A DNA stretch of 44,365 bases from Verrucomicrobiota bacterium (GCA_016871775.1 VHCI01000016.1:1-44365); one strand, 5' to 3'; positions 1 through 10,775 are shown, counted from the first letter of the stretch. Notes: a model not told the origin generated them from the sequence alone. Numbers and translations are program-made.

Positions 1-545
1 TCATCGGTGAGGTCATAGGCGGCGTCAGAGTAAAGGATGTTCGAGATCCCGATGGCAGTCGGCCCCGCCTTGTCCAGCAGCAGGTTAGCGCCCCGCTTCT
101 TGGCGAGCTCGGTGGCCACCTTGGCGATTTCCTCGAGCATCAGCCCACGGAACGTGTTTAAGCGCTGGCTGAGGGAGTTACGGGTATTCTGGATGAAGCT
201 CTGGACCTCGCGCTGCTTGTTTTGGATCTGCTCCAGCTTCTTCTGGGCCTCGTTTTGGGCCTTTGACTTGGCCTCCGGGGAGAGCGCGGGGCTGTTGGCC
301 TGTTCGGAGAGGTTCTTGTACTCTTCCACAAGGACATTGCCCTCTTTGTTCATCCGCTCGACTTCCTCCTGAGCCTTCTGGTCGTCCGCTTGGATCTTGG
401 CGTTCTGCTCGACCGTCTTGTAATGAGTGTCGTAGAGCTTTGCCATATCGACGACGGCGATCTTGACGGCCGGCTGGGCGGAGGCCGGGAGGGCGGCCAG
501 ACCGAGGACCGCCAGCGCGGTGAGGGACTTCAGGGATTGCTTCAT
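1..545 (-). CDS. skp: OmpH/Skp-family periplasmic chaperone (3' end outside window)
   Basis: Periplasmic chaperone that holds unfolded outer-membrane proteins on their way to the Bam complex. About 181 residues are readable before the window edge and no stop is reached in this frame. Residues 1-23 form a signal peptide (Lys near the N-terminus, hydrophobic core, ASA just before QPA). A short beta segment with IAVVDMAKLYDTH follows, then a long Lys/Glu/Gln-rich helical coiled coil (about 45-135) and the returning beta segment rich in Ala, Lys and Leu. This is the Skp tentacle layout. It lies 38 bases downstream of bamA, the usual partner order, and is probably cotranscribed with it. No Shine-Dalgarno is visible before the ATG; a TTAAGC motif lies at 560-565 on the minus strand. 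The family call is firm; the C-terminus is unknown. Confidence 0.93.
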   Translation of the reverse strand, partial: MKQSLKSLTALAVLGLAALPASAQPAVKIAVVDMAKLYDTHYKTVEQNAKIQADDQKAQEEVERMNKEGNVLVEEYKNLSEQANSPALSPEAKSKAQNEAQKKLEQIQNKQREVQSFIQNTRNSLSQRLNTFRGLMLEEIAKVATELAKKRGANLLLDKAGPTAIGISNILYSDAAYDLTD

Positions 546-583
546 GGGTTAAGGTGGGGGCTTAAAGGGAGATCCAAACACAA

Positions 584-2965
584 TCAGAACCGGGTGCCAA
601 AGGAAAAATTGAACTGGTTCCCCTTCTTGCTGAGCTCGTCGCCAGTGATGGGGATGCCGAAGTCGAGGCTGAGGGGAGCGCCGGCCACGAAGAGGCGGAG
701 CCCGAAGCCGAAGTTGTCGTGGTAGCGGGCCACGTTGAAGTCATACGCTCCCCGGTTTACGAACCCGGCATCGTAGAACAGCGCAAAGCGGATCGGACTC
801 ACGATGTCTAGGGAGTACTCCGCGCTGAAGAAACCGTAGGTTTTGCCGCCGATCGGCTCGTTGAACTGGTCCCTGGGGGCCACCTCCCGAAACTCGAAGC
901 CGCGCAGGGTCGTCGGGCCGCCGAGATACCATTTATTGTAGTAGGGGACGTCGTTGGAGTCGCCGAAGTTTTGGATGACTCCGCCGCGCGCAATCAGGCT
1001 CAGGACTTGGGTCTGGGTCTCGAAAACTGGGAAGAACTGGGAGCCCCTGAACTCGAGGCTGTAGTTATTGTTGATCTTGCTGCCGCCGAGAGGGCCGCCG
1101 GCGAAGCGCGCGTTCACCTCGACGCGATTGCCGGCCGTGGTGTTGATGATCTTGTCGCGGGTATCGCGCTCCAGCTGGAGACCGATGCTCGAGGAGGCAT
1201 TCGCACCCTCAAGCGCCCGGATGATGGCGGATGCGCTCGGTGAGATATCCTGGATGTCGAAGATCTCGTAGGTGTAGGCCAAGCGGCCATTCCAGAGCTC
1301 GAAGAGGTGCTTGCGCAGGTAGACCTCGAAGCCGGTCTGGATCTGGCTGTAGAAAGTGCTGTTGTACTCCGAGCTGGTGCGGAAGACGCTGAAGCCCAGG
1401 CCGAGTTGGCGCTGGAAGAGCCAAGGTTCCTCAAAGGAGAGCACCACCTCGCTGGAGAGGGAGCCGAGCTGCATCCGGAGGCGGAACTTCTGGCCGTCGC
1501 CCTGAAAGAAAGATCGACGGTTGAAGAGGTCGAAGTTGGCTTGGGAAACCTCGGCGAATAGTGTCGCTCGTTCTAGCGAGGAGAAGCCCGCACCGAAGGT
1601 CAGGTTGCCCGTCCGCCCCTCCTGAAGGGCGATGCGCATGTTCCGGCGGCCGGGAATGTTGGTCTCTTGGTGATTGACCGTGACGTTCTCGAAGAAACGA
1701 GTGTTCTCCAAACGGAGCTGGCTGATCTTCATCAGCACGGTGCTGAAGACGTCACCCGGGCCTAGCACTAGCTCGCGGAGGATCACCGTGCTCTTTGTCT
1801 TGGTGTTCCCCTCGATCACGATCGATTCGACGCTGAACTTCTCGCCCTCGTTCACGACGTAATCGACGTCGATCGCGCCCGTCGTGACATTCGGCTTGCG
1901 GTTCAAGCGCACCCGGGTGTCGAGGTAGCCGTCCTTGCCGTAGAAGTCGTCCAGCCGCTCCACATCCTTGTCCAGTTTGGACGGCACGAACACCACCCCG
2001 GTCTTCTGGCGCACCACCCGCTTGAGCAGGGCGGAATTGAAAAGCTTGTTCCCGGTGAAGGTGACCTCGCCGACCCGGTATTGGCGGCCCTCGTTGATCT
2101 GCACCACTAGTTCCAGCCGCTCCCCGCCGGGGTAGTTGAATTTGACCTGATCTTGAGGGATTTCGACGTCGAGAAAGCCCAGCTCCCGGTACAGGTCACG
2201 CAGCTTGTCGAGGTCATCCTCGAACTGGTCGTCCTTGAATCGACCCGAACCGGTTAGCCACGAGAACAGCCACCATTTCTTAGTCTCCATCGTGCCGCGC
2301 AACTTACGCGTGGTCACGGACTTGTTGCCCACGAACTTGATGTCCGCAATTTTGACCTTCTCGCCCTCCTTGACCTTGAAGACCACGGTGCCGAAGCCAC
2401 CCACCCGGTCGCGATCCACGGTGTAGTTGATCAAGACCTGATTGTAGCCGGCCTTTTGGTAATATTCCCGGAGCTTTTCGGCGTCTTCCTTGATCTGACG
2501 TTCGTCGAGGGCCTGGTTCGGCTTGACCTTAATCTCCTTCTCAAGCCGGGTGGACTTCACCTTCACGTTCCCCTCGAAGCGAACCGCGAGGACGCGGAAC
2601 TTGGGGGTGACCTCGACCACGAGGTTGAAGGTCTGAGCATCCACCTGCTCCTGCTTGACCTCGATGAACTCGAACAGGCCGGTGCGGTAGAGGGAGCGGA
2701 TGTCGCGGTCGAGGATGACCTCGTCGAACTCACCGCCCTCTCGGATCTGCATATTGGCTCGCACCACCTGCTCGTTCACGTTGGCGGTGCCGACGAACTT
2801 AATCGCAAGCGTGCCGACCTTGAACGCGGGGGCCGGCAACTGCCGCTGGGTCGGGGGGACGGCCAACTGGCCCACGGCTGGTGTCGGACCGCCCAAGACC
2901 CAGAGCAGCAAAGGGATAAAACCGAGAAGAAACCCGCTGAAGGGGTTACTGGTGAAAGTTTTCAA
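584..2965 (-). CDS. bamA: Outer membrane protein assembly factor BamA
   Basis: Central Omp85 component that folds beta-barrel proteins into the outer membrane. The 793 residues match the family length. They show an N-terminal hydrophobic signal segment (about 6-32), five POTRA-like repeats (about 50-430, with recurrent VRFEGN, IKFVGN, VTFTGN and IVIEGN strand motifs) and a C-terminal 16-strand barrel. The barrel contains GGPTTLRGFEFRE (the RGF lid-lock motif) and ends in FNFSFGTRF with the terminal aromatic residue typical of barrel substrates. The only plausible start giving a complete signal peptide is TTG at 2965; no ATG or GTG lies close by in frame. That start sits inside the 3' end of dnaB (20-base overlap), with a GAGGG about 12 bases upstream. 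skp follows directly downstream. Confidence 0.96.
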   Translation of the reverse strand: MKTFTSNPFSGFLLGFIPLLLWVLGGPTPAVGQLAVPPTQRQLPAPAFKVGTLAIKFVGTANVNEQVVRANMQIREGGEFDEVILDRDIRSLYRTGLFEFIEVKQEQVDAQTFNLVVEVTPKFRVLAVRFEGNVKVKSTRLEKEIKVKPNQALDERQIKEDAEKLREYYQKAGYNQVLINYTVDRDRVGGFGTVVFKVKEGEKVKIADIKFVGNKSVTTRKLRGTMETKKWWLFSWLTGSGRFKDDQFEDDLDKLRDLYRELGFLDVEIPQDQVKFNYPGGERLELVVQINEGRQYRVGEVTFTGNKLFNSALLKRVVRQKTGVVFVPSKLDKDVERLDDFYGKDGYLDTRVRLNRKPNVTTGAIDVDYVVNEGEKFSVESIVIEGNTKTKSTVILRELVLGPGDVFSTVLMKISQLRLENTRFFENVTVNHQETNIPGRRNMRIALQEGRTGNLTFGAGFSSLERATLFAEVSQANFDLFNRRSFFQGDGQKFRLRMQLGSLSSEVVLSFEEPWLFQRQLGLGFSVFRTSSEYNSTFYSQIQTGFEVYLRKHLFELWNGRLAYTYEIFDIQDISPSASAIIRALEGANASSSIGLQLERDTRDKIINTTAGNRVEVNARFAGGPLGGSKINNNYSLEFRGSQFFPVFETQTQVLSLIARGGVIQNFGDSNDVPYYNKWYLGGPTTLRGFEFREVAPRDQFNEPIGGKTYGFFSAEYSLDIVSPIRFALFYDAGFVNRGAYDFNVARYHDNFGFGLRLFVAGAPLSLDFGIPITGDELSKKGNQFNFSFGTRF

Positions 2966-4328
2966 AACGTGTGATGTCCCTCAGGAACGTAAGCTTCAGT
3001 TCACCTACCGGCCCATTTCGCTGCTTTGCAACGATTAACTCGGCCGAATCCGCCGCCACTTGGAATTTATCGTCCGCGTCCCTGGGCCGGGCGAGCATAA
3101 GCACGACGTCGGCGTCCTGTTCAATCGAGCCTGATTCACGGAGATCGGAGAGTTTGGGGGTGCGGTTGTCCTTCTCGGAGGCGCGGTTCAGCTGGGATAG
3201 TACCAGCACCGGCACCTCAAGTTCCTTCGCCAGAGCCTTTAATCCTCGAGACGCTTCGGCCACCTGCTGCTCGCGGGGCACCCGCGGGTCGGTGGGGCTG
3301 AGCAACTGGAGGTAATCCACCACGATAAACCCCAAGCCGGCCCGCGCGTGGAGACGCCTTGCCTTGGCTCGCAACTGCATGATGGACAACGCGCTGGAGT
3401 CGTCGATGAAGATGGGGGCCTTGGAAAACTCGTCCGCCGCGGCAACCAGGCGATTCTGCTCGTCGCCGTTCTTAGATAGGAGGCCGTCCCGTAGCAGCTT
3501 CATGTTCACTCGGGCGCGCGAACAAAGCATGCGCAGGGCGAGCTGCGAGGCGCCCATTTCAAGGGAAAAGACGAGGACGGGCGCAGGAGTCTGGCCGGCC
3601 TTGCGCGGCATCGCGGCGGCTTCGGCGAAATTGAGGGCTAAGGAAGTTTTGCCCATCGACGGCCGGGCCGCGAGGACGATCATATCGTTGCGCTGGAACC
3701 CCCACAAGAGTGCGTCGAGGTCCTTGAAGCCGGAGGAGAGGCCCGTGAGCTCCCCCTTTTTCATCAACATCCGGGTGATGACGTTCATCGCCTCCCGAGT
3801 GGGCTCCCGCATCTGCTTGGCGCTTTCGCTAACCCGGCTCTGGGTAACGCTGAAGAGCTTCTGTTCGACCTGATCGACGAACTCCTCGATGCCCCCGGTG
3901 AAGCCGTAGCAGTCCTCGATGGCGCCCGTGGCGGAACGGATGAGGTCGCGCAGCAGGGCCTGCTCGCGGACCTTCTCAATAAAATACTCGGCCTGGGCGG
4001 TGGTGGGAATCCGGCTGCTGACCTGGGTCAGGAACGCGTAGCCGCCGATCTGATCGAGCTGCTTGGCCGTCTTGAGCTCCTCCGCGACAATCGCGACATC
4101 GATCGGAGCCTGCCGGCTGTACAGCTCGAGCAGGCAACCAAAGATAACCCCATGCTTGGGGTCATAGAAGGAGCGGGCTTCAATCTTGGCCTCAAGGCAA
4201 CGCGCAACGATGTCCGCGCCATCGAGGAGGCAGCACGAGAGCAGATGCTCCTCGGCCTCCAAGCTGTGCGGCAGCACGCGTCCGGCGGGGGCCGGGCGGT
4301 TGGGCGGAATGTTATCGCTGTTCGGCAT
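2946..4328 (-). CDS. dnaB: Replicative DNA helicase DnaB
   Basis: Hexameric 5'-3' helicase that unwinds DNA at the replication fork. The protein has 460 residues, normal for the family. The N-terminal primase-interacting helical domain (about 20-125, starting PHSLEAEEHLLSCCLLDG) leads through a linker to a RecA-like domain. That domain has Walker A ARPSMGKTSLALNFA, Walker B as FIVVDYLQLL, and the SQLNRASEKDNRTPKLSDLRESGSIEQDAD region ending near VAKQRNGPVGE (summarised here in parts). It sits after rplI, as in many rpsF-ssb-rplI-dnaB clusters, behind a 135-base gap that could hold an internal promoter, though none is convincing. The start is ATG at 4328 without a clear Shine-Dalgarno. The stop lies 20 bases inside bamA, suggesting translational coupling of replication and envelope genes. 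Confidence 0.97.
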   Translation of the reverse strand: MPNSDNIPPNRPAPAGRVLPHSLEAEEHLLSCCLLDGADIVARCLEAKIEARSFYDPKHGVIFGCLLELYSRQAPIDVAIVAEELKTAKQLDQIGGYAFLTQVSSRIPTTAQAEYFIEKVREQALLRDLIRSATGAIEDCYGFTGGIEEFVDQVEQKLFSVTQSRVSESAKQMREPTREAMNVITRMLMKKGELTGLSSGFKDLDALLWGFQRNDMIVLAARPSMGKTSLALNFAEAAAMPRKAGQTPAPVLVFSLEMGASQLALRMLCSRARVNMKLLRDGLLSKNGDEQNRLVAAADEFSKAPIFIDDSSALSIMQLRAKARRLHARAGLGFIVVDYLQLLSPTDPRVPREQQVAEASRGLKALAKELEVPVLVLSQLNRASEKDNRTPKLSDLRESGSIEQDADVVLMLARPRDADDKFQVAADSAELIVAKQRNGPVGELKLTFLRDITRFENFHQ

Positions 4329-4463
4329 CGAACGATCAGTGCGGGAAGAAGCGGGCCCGGGGCGCCGCGGCGATCCCTCCTTGCTTACAATCCGTTTACG
4401 GCAAAGCGAAGGCCGCGTCCTCCGGTAGGGGAGCGCAGCCTTGGGTGCCGGAGCGGACGGCGA

Positions 4464-5006
4464 TTATGCTGAAGCCTCCTTGCGCTGGCGGTCGGACCGC
4501 TTCTCCGTCTTCTCGCCCGCAGGCTCGGCGGCCGGGGTGGCCGGATCGATGGGGTTTTCGGAGACGACGTCGAAGGATAGGTCCACCGAGACGTCCGCGT
4601 GCAGACGAATCTTCACGGTGTGCTGGCCCAAGGACTTCACCGGGGTGAAGAGGAGCACTTTCTTGCGATCAAGGGTGAAGCCGGCGGCGGCCAGCTTCTC
4701 CTGGACATCCTGCGCCGTGACAGCGCCGAACATCCGCCCGCCCTCACCCGTCTTGACCACAAAGGCCAGCGAAATCTTCTCGAGCCTGCGCGAGAGTTCC
4801 TGCGCACCGGAGAGTTCCGCCTGCTCGCGCTCGGCACGGCGCTTCTTGAGGGCGTCGACCTGCTTGCGGTTGGCGGTGGTCAGCGACACCGCGATCTTGC
4901 GGGGCAACAGGTAGTTGCGGGCGTAACCGGCGCGGACTTTGACTTGGTCGCCTTCGCCGCCGAGACCATCGACGGGTTTGACGAGGAGCACTTCTTTGGA
5001 GGCCAT
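4464..5006 (-). CDS. rplI: 50S ribosomal protein L9
   Basis: Large-subunit ribosomal protein bound to 23S rRNA near the L1 stalk. The N-terminal domain carries the family pattern VLLVKPVDGLGGEGDQVKV followed by RAGYARNYLLPRKIAV. A long Arg/Glu connecting helix (about 50-75) leads to the C-terminal domain (GGRMFGAVTAQDVQ). At 180 residues it exceeds the about 150 of E. coli L9 because of a hydrophilic, Pro/Glu/Lys-rich tail from about residue 152. It lies between ssb and dnaB in the minus-strand run, without the rpsR that usually precedes it. The start is ATG at 5006 and no Shine-Dalgarno is visible. Confidence 0.96.
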   Translation of the reverse strand: MASKEVLLVKPVDGLGGEGDQVKVRAGYARNYLLPRKIAVSLTTANRKQVDALKKRRAEREQAELSGAQELSRRLEKISLAFVVKTGEGGRMFGAVTAQDVQEKLAAAGFTLDRKKVLLFTPVKSLGQHTVKIRLHADVSVDLSFDVVSENPIDPATPAAEPAGEKTEKRSDRQRKEASA

Positions 5007-5064
5007 AGGCGTGGTGGGATGAGTTTGGGACTGGACTTGGTTTCGTGGCGGGGATCACCGCCGA

Positions 5065-5084
5065 CGGACCCAGTAACGGGTCCG
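5065..5084. other. Inverted repeat between ssb and rplI
   Basis: A perfect 7-base inverted repeat (CGGACCC / GGGTCCG) with a 6-base loop sits in the 104-base gap between the ssb stop and the rplI start, where rpsR would normally lie. There is no T-run after it on either strand, so a classical intrinsic terminator is unlikely. It could be an RNA hairpin that tunes processing or read-through into rplI-dnaB. Function is inference only. Confidence 0.35.
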
Positions 5085-5110
5085 CACCGATGCGCGGGGA
5101 AGGAGCACGT

Positions 5111-5578
5111 TCAGAAGGGAACGTCGTCGTCGAGGTTCTCCGTCGTCGCCGGCTTCGTGGCAGAGGCCCGCGGGGGCGGGGAAAAGCGCTCAGGGGAGGC
5201 GGCCGCCGGTCCATCGCCGGCGCCGGCAGGAGCGCCGCCAACCCGCCCGTCACCCAGGAACTGAAATTGCTCCAGCACGACCTTCATCCGGCTGCGCTTC
5301 TCCTTGGTGTTCTTGTCCTCCCACTGGTCGAGCTTAAGCCGGCCCTCGACGTAGAGCGGGCGGCCCTTGGTGCAGTACTTGGCGATCGTCTCGCCCTGTT
5401 TGCCCCACGCCTCAACGTCTACGTAGATGACTTCCTCGCGGCTCTCCCCGGACTCCATCTTGAACTGCCGGTTGATCGCGAGGGCGAACTGGCAGATCGG
5501 GGTCCCTTTGGGAGTGACGCGCAACTCGGGGTCGCGAGTCAGGTTTCCCATTAACAGGACTTTGTTCAGTGCGGGCAT
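5111..5578 (-). CDS. ssb: Single-stranded DNA-binding protein
   Basis: Coats single-stranded DNA during replication, repair and recombination and recruits partner proteins. The 155-residue protein has an OB fold over about residues 1-105 (LNKVLLMGNLTRDPELR, IYVDVEAWGKQGE, GRPLYVEGRLKLDQWED). A Gly/Ala/Pro-rich flexible linker follows, then the acidic interaction tip DDDVPF, a near-exact match to the canonical DDDIPF. The start is ATG at 5578, where homology begins; the reading frame stays open upstream but that part overlaps rpsF and is not SSB-like. It lies 16 bases downstream of rpsF in the same operon. Confidence 0.96.
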   Translation of the reverse strand: MPALNKVLLMGNLTRDPELRVTPKGTPICQFALAINRQFKMESGESREEVIYVDVEAWGKQGETIAKYCTKGRPLYVEGRLKLDQWEDKNTKEKRSRMKVVLEQFQFLGDGRVGGAPAGAGDGPAAASPERFSPPPRASATKPATTENLDDDVPF

Positions 5579-5594
5579 GGCGGTGAAGGGCGCC

Positions 5595-5891
5595 TCAGGC
5601 GTTCTGGATGAACGTGCGGTAGACGCTGCCGTTGAGGCGCAGCTTCTCGCGCAGCGCGGCCGGCGCCTCGGCGGGTCCGGAGAAGCGGATGCGCACGTAA
5701 TGGGCACCCGTGAACTTGCGGTCGGTCACGCGGACAAAGTCCTTGCGCCCGATGCTCTCGACGGAGGCGACCTCACCCTTAACCTCGGTGATGACCTTCT
5801 TAACGCCCTCGACGATCTGGTCGACGGTCTCCTCCTTGCCCCGGTTATCGAGGATGAAGGAGGCGTGGTAGCTACGGTGGGACGGGTTCAT
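5595..5891 (-). CDS. rpsF: 30S ribosomal protein S6
   Basis: Small-subunit ribosomal protein of the platform, which pairs with S18. The 98 residues cover the single S6 ferredoxin-like domain, recognised by YHASFILDNRG, the VTEVKGEVASVESIGRKDFV region and the HYVRIRFSGP strand. Its ATG overlaps the pth stop as ATGA (5888-5891), so the two are probably translationally coupled; ssb follows 16 bases downstream. The S18 partner gene rpsR is not in this cluster and must be elsewhere. Confidence 0.93.
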   Translation of the reverse strand: MNPSHRSYHASFILDNRGKEETVDQIVEGVKKVITEVKGEVASVESIGRKDFVRVTDRKFTGAHYVRIRFSGPAEAPAALREKLRLNGSVYRTFIQNA

Positions 5892-6472
5892 TTGGAATCT
5901 CGGCGGTTGAGCTGGTTCATAGCGGCCCCGGCGCCCCGGGTAAGCAGGAGATCGAGGCCTTGGAGGAAATGCGGCAAGCGCTGGGAAACGAGAGTGGATT
6001 GATCGGGAGAGAAGGTTCCGAGGACAAAGTCGGTCAGTTCCATCGCGGCGCGCTCCCGGGGGCCGATGCCTAGGCGGTAGCGGACAAAGGGTCCATCTAG
6101 ATGCTGGACGAGGCTGGCTAGCCCGTTGTGACCGGCGGAGCCGCCCCCGACTGAAACCTTGATCAGGCCAAGGTCGAGGGTGAGGTCATCGTAAACAGCG
6201 ACGATCTCCGCGGCGGGAATCTGGTAATAGCGGGACAAGGTGCCGACGGACTCGCCGCTGGCGTTCATAAACGTCTGCGGTTTGACCAGCCAGCACGCCG
6301 GGGAGCCGGGACGATCCCAACGCGCGACCTCCGCGCGAAACTGCGGCGCGGGGCGCCACTCCAGCCGCTCTCGGGCGGCTAGGGCATCGAGCACCTGCCA
6401 GCCCAGGTTGTGCCGAGTATCGCGGTATTCGCGGCCCGGATTACCTAGGCCGACGACGAGCGAGTGGAACAT
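5888..6472 (-). CDS. pth: Peptidyl-tRNA hydrolase
   Basis: Cleaves peptidyl-tRNA released from stalled ribosomes so that the tRNA can be reused. The 194-residue protein has the complete Pth pattern: VGLGNPGREYRDTRHNLGW at the N-terminus (catalytic His in the TRHN motif), VKPQTFMNASGESV, VYDDLTLDLG with the catalytic Asp, and GGGSAGHNGLASL. Start is ATG at 6472. It follows rplY by 64 bases and its stop overlaps the rpsF start (ATGA). The rplY-pth pairing is very common in bacteria and supports both calls. Confidence 0.97.
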   Translation of the reverse strand: MFHSLVVGLGNPGREYRDTRHNLGWQVLDALAARERLEWRPAPQFRAEVARWDRPGSPACWLVKPQTFMNASGESVGTLSRYYQIPAAEIVAVYDDLTLDLGLIKVSVGGGSAGHNGLASLVQHLDGPFVRYRLGIGPRERAAMELTDFVLGTFSPDQSTLVSQRLPHFLQGLDLLLTRGAGAAMNQLNRRDSK

Positions 6473-6536
6473 GACTCAAAGAACTTCGAACCGAGCGGCC
6501 GGCCCTCGGCTGGGACGGCCGCGAACCTGCGGAGAA

Positions 6537-7298
6537 TTACTTCTTGGCCGGGGCGGCGGCGGGCTTGGCCACCGTGGCGGGCGCGGCGGTTTTCGCGCCG
6601 GCGGTGGCCGGAGCGGCAGCCTTCGCGTCGCCAGCTGCGGCGGGGGCGGCGGCAGTGGCGGCCCCCTCGACGGGCGCGGCGACGGCACCCTCGGCCGGAG
6701 CGGCCGCGGCGGCCGCGGCTTGCACGACCTCGGCAACGGGCTCCACGCACGCGACGACGGGCTGGCCCTTGGAATCGAGGAAATCCACGCCCGGGAGGGC
6801 CTTCAGGCTGCCTACCTTGATTGTCTCACCGACCTTCAGCTCAGTGACGTCGACCACGATCGCCTCAGGCAGGTCTTTCGGAAGAACGCGGATCCGGAGC
6901 GCGGGGGTCGCCATCTCCAAAACGCCGCTCTGGTTTTTCACGCCGAAGGACTCGCCGTTCAAGTGCACCGGCACCCGAATCTCGAACTTCTCGTCCGCCT
7001 TCACCTCCTGCAGGTCGATGTGCAGGTACTTGTCGGTGAGCGGGTCCCGCTGGACCTCCTGCAGGAAAGAGCTGATCGGCGCGGACTGATCGCCTCGCTG
7101 GAGATCGACTAAGACGGCGCGACCGCCGACGGCCTTTAGCAAGCGCACGAACTCCGGAGCATCGATGGAAAGAGATTCGGGCTTGGTGTGCTTTCCGTAT
7201 AGCACGGCCGGGACCCGCTGGGCTTTGCGGAGACGCCGGGAGGCGCTGCGGCCGGTTTGGGCTCGGGCGGCGACGTTGAGTTTAAACTTTTGGCTCAT
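6537..7298 (-). CDS. rplY: 50S ribosomal protein L25/general stress protein Ctc
   Basis: 5S rRNA-binding protein of the CTC subtype (L25 domain plus TL5 C-terminal beta domain). The start chosen is ATG at 7298 (SQKFKLNVAARAQTG), where L25 homology begins; a GGTGG about 9-13 bases upstream is one of the few Shine-Dalgarno-like signals here. Residues 1-95 are the L25 domain (RLRKAQRVPAVLYGK), and about 96-185 the TL5 domain (PVHLNGESFGVKNQSGVLE). From about residue 188 there is a roughly 65-residue low-complexity tail of Ala, Pro, Gly and Glu ending in Lys, far beyond the usual length. It is first in the minus-strand translation/replication cluster and divergent from icd. Confidence 0.95.
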   Translation of the reverse strand: MSQKFKLNVAARAQTGRSASRRLRKAQRVPAVLYGKHTKPESLSIDAPEFVRLLKAVGGRAVLVDLQRGDQSAPISSFLQEVQRDPLTDKYLHIDLQEVKADEKFEIRVPVHLNGESFGVKNQSGVLEMATPALRIRVLPKDLPEAIVVDVTELKVGETIKVGSLKALPGVDFLDSKGQPVVACVEPVAEVVQAAAAAAAPAEGAVAAPVEGAATAAAPAAAGDAKAAAPATAGAKTAAPATVAKPAAAPAKK

Positions 7299-7504
7299 GA
7301 TTTCGTTCCACCTGTCGCCCCGACCATCGGGAGCAGGCGTAATAGAAAGGGCGAAAGGAAGAGCTGGGCGCAGACCGAACGCAATCAAATCTTTCCGTGA
7401 CCTCGATTACCGGGCCAAAACCAGCCGGCCGCGGCCCCGGTCCCGCATTTACTTTTGACCCGCCCGGGCCCTTCGGTTCCCCTTCGCCTTTTTACCGCAA
7501 AGCC

Positions 7505-9733
<2,229 letters not shown>

Positions 9734-9762
9734 GGGCTGAATCCGCTCTCCCCCGGTAGGTT

Positions 9763-10671
9763 TCACACCCGGAGTCCGGGATTGCGCTGCGCATACCCAT
9801 AAACCCATTTCTGCCAAGCGGTCATCAAACGCCGGGTGACTGGTCCAGGTGCCTCCGGCCACTCTTTGCCGTCAATTGCCGCCACGGGCACGACATCCTT
9901 GGTCGTAGAGAGTGCCATCGCCTCGGAGAAACAACCCAGCTCGGCCGGACGGATGGATCGCTCCTCGACAGCCAAGCCCGCGGCCGGAGCCACCTGCGTC
10001 AGCAGGAGCGAGCGGGTGATCCCGGCAAGTAGGCCATCCTCCAAGCGTGGGGTGATCAGCCGGGTGCCTTCGACCAGGACTAGGGAAGCGGCGGAGACCT
10101 CGGTTAGATCACCGGCCTGATTCAGGAAAAGCGCATCGTCGGCGCCACAGCGGCGGGCCTCCCCCACTCCGAGCAGATTGTTCAGGTAATTGCCGGTCTT
10201 CCACGCGGGGTTCAGGCACTCGGCGGGGTTGCGCCGCAGCGCGCGGGGAATGGCCAGCCGCAGGGCGCGGGAGACGGGCGCCGGGGCGCGTTGTACCAGC
10301 AGCGTCCAGTCCGGGCGGTCCGCGAGCCCTGGATCCAGCCCGATCGGCCCGGCCCCGCGCGTGACCTGCAGGCGGACATAGAGTTCGCCCGACTCGCCCG
10401 TGCGGCTGCGGAATGCCGCCGCGGTGCGGGCGATCTCCTCCCGGCACTGCGTGGCCGTCAACGGCAAGGCCAGATGCAAGGCGGAGGCCGAGCGCTCAAG
10501 TCGCGCCCAATGCTCCGCGAACGCAAACAGCACTCCCGCGTGGGTCCTCCAGACCTCGTACACCGCGTCGCCATAGAGGTAGCCCCGGTTCAGGGGCGAG
10601 ACCGCAGGCTCGTCGGCGGGGTGCAGGCGGCCATTACTATTGGCTTGGATATAACTCGTCCTCTTGTCCAT
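9763..10671 (-). CDS. Class IV PLP aminotransferase (BCAT / D-amino acid aminotransferase fold)
   Basis: PLP enzyme of fold type IV; candidates are branched-chain or D-amino acid aminotransferase, or aminodeoxychorismate lyase. The 302-residue frame shows VSPLNRGYLYGDAVYEVWR (residues 25-43), the family entry motif. The Schiff-base lysine is in AWKTGNYLNNLLG (Lys158), followed by the GDLTEVSAASLVLVEG segment and the GITRSLLL helix. Substrate specificity cannot be read with confidence. The start is set at ATG 10671; an in-frame ATG at 10707 would add 12 residues not expected in the family. The intrinsic terminator at 10731-10755 isolates it from the upstream small gene, so it must have its own promoter within about 60 bases. 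Confidence 0.88.
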   Translation of the reverse strand: MDKRTSYIQANSNGRLHPADEPAVSPLNRGYLYGDAVYEVWRTHAGVLFAFAEHWARLERSASALHLALPLTATQCREEIARTAAAFRSRTGESGELYVRLQVTRGAGPIGLDPGLADRPDWTLLVQRAPAPVSRALRLAIPRALRRNPAECLNPAWKTGNYLNNLLGVGEARRCGADDALFLNQAGDLTEVSAASLVLVEGTRLITPRLEDGLLAGITRSLLLTQVAPAAGLAVEERSIRPAELGCFSEAMALSTTKDVVPVAAIDGKEWPEAPGPVTRRLMTAWQKWVYGYAQRNPGLRV

Positions 10672-10730
10672 CGGCGTCTTTATAGCACCAAAGCGGACAA
10701 TGGTCATCGGACCGCTACCGTAGCTAAATG

Positions 10731-10755
10731 AAAAAGCCCCCGCTCTGGCGGGGGC
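10731..10755 (-). terminator. Intrinsic (rho-independent) terminator
   Basis: On the minus strand a perfect 8-base stem GCCCCCGC / GCGGGGGC encloses a 4-base loop (CAGA) and is followed immediately by TTTTT. This is the clearest intrinsic terminator in the window. It lies 20 bases after the stop of the small HTH gene and ahead of the aminotransferase, so it ends the small gene's transcript. Confidence 0.85.
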
Positions 10756-10775
10756 GAGACACCACGGGGTGGTAA

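Noticed and set aside
7299-7504. Largest gene-free gap, searched for RNA genes or riboswitch
   Set aside because: No cloverleaf, no conserved riboswitch core and no terminator hairpin was seen; TTGACC at 7455-7460 lacks a matching -10, so it is treated as a plain divergent promoter region.
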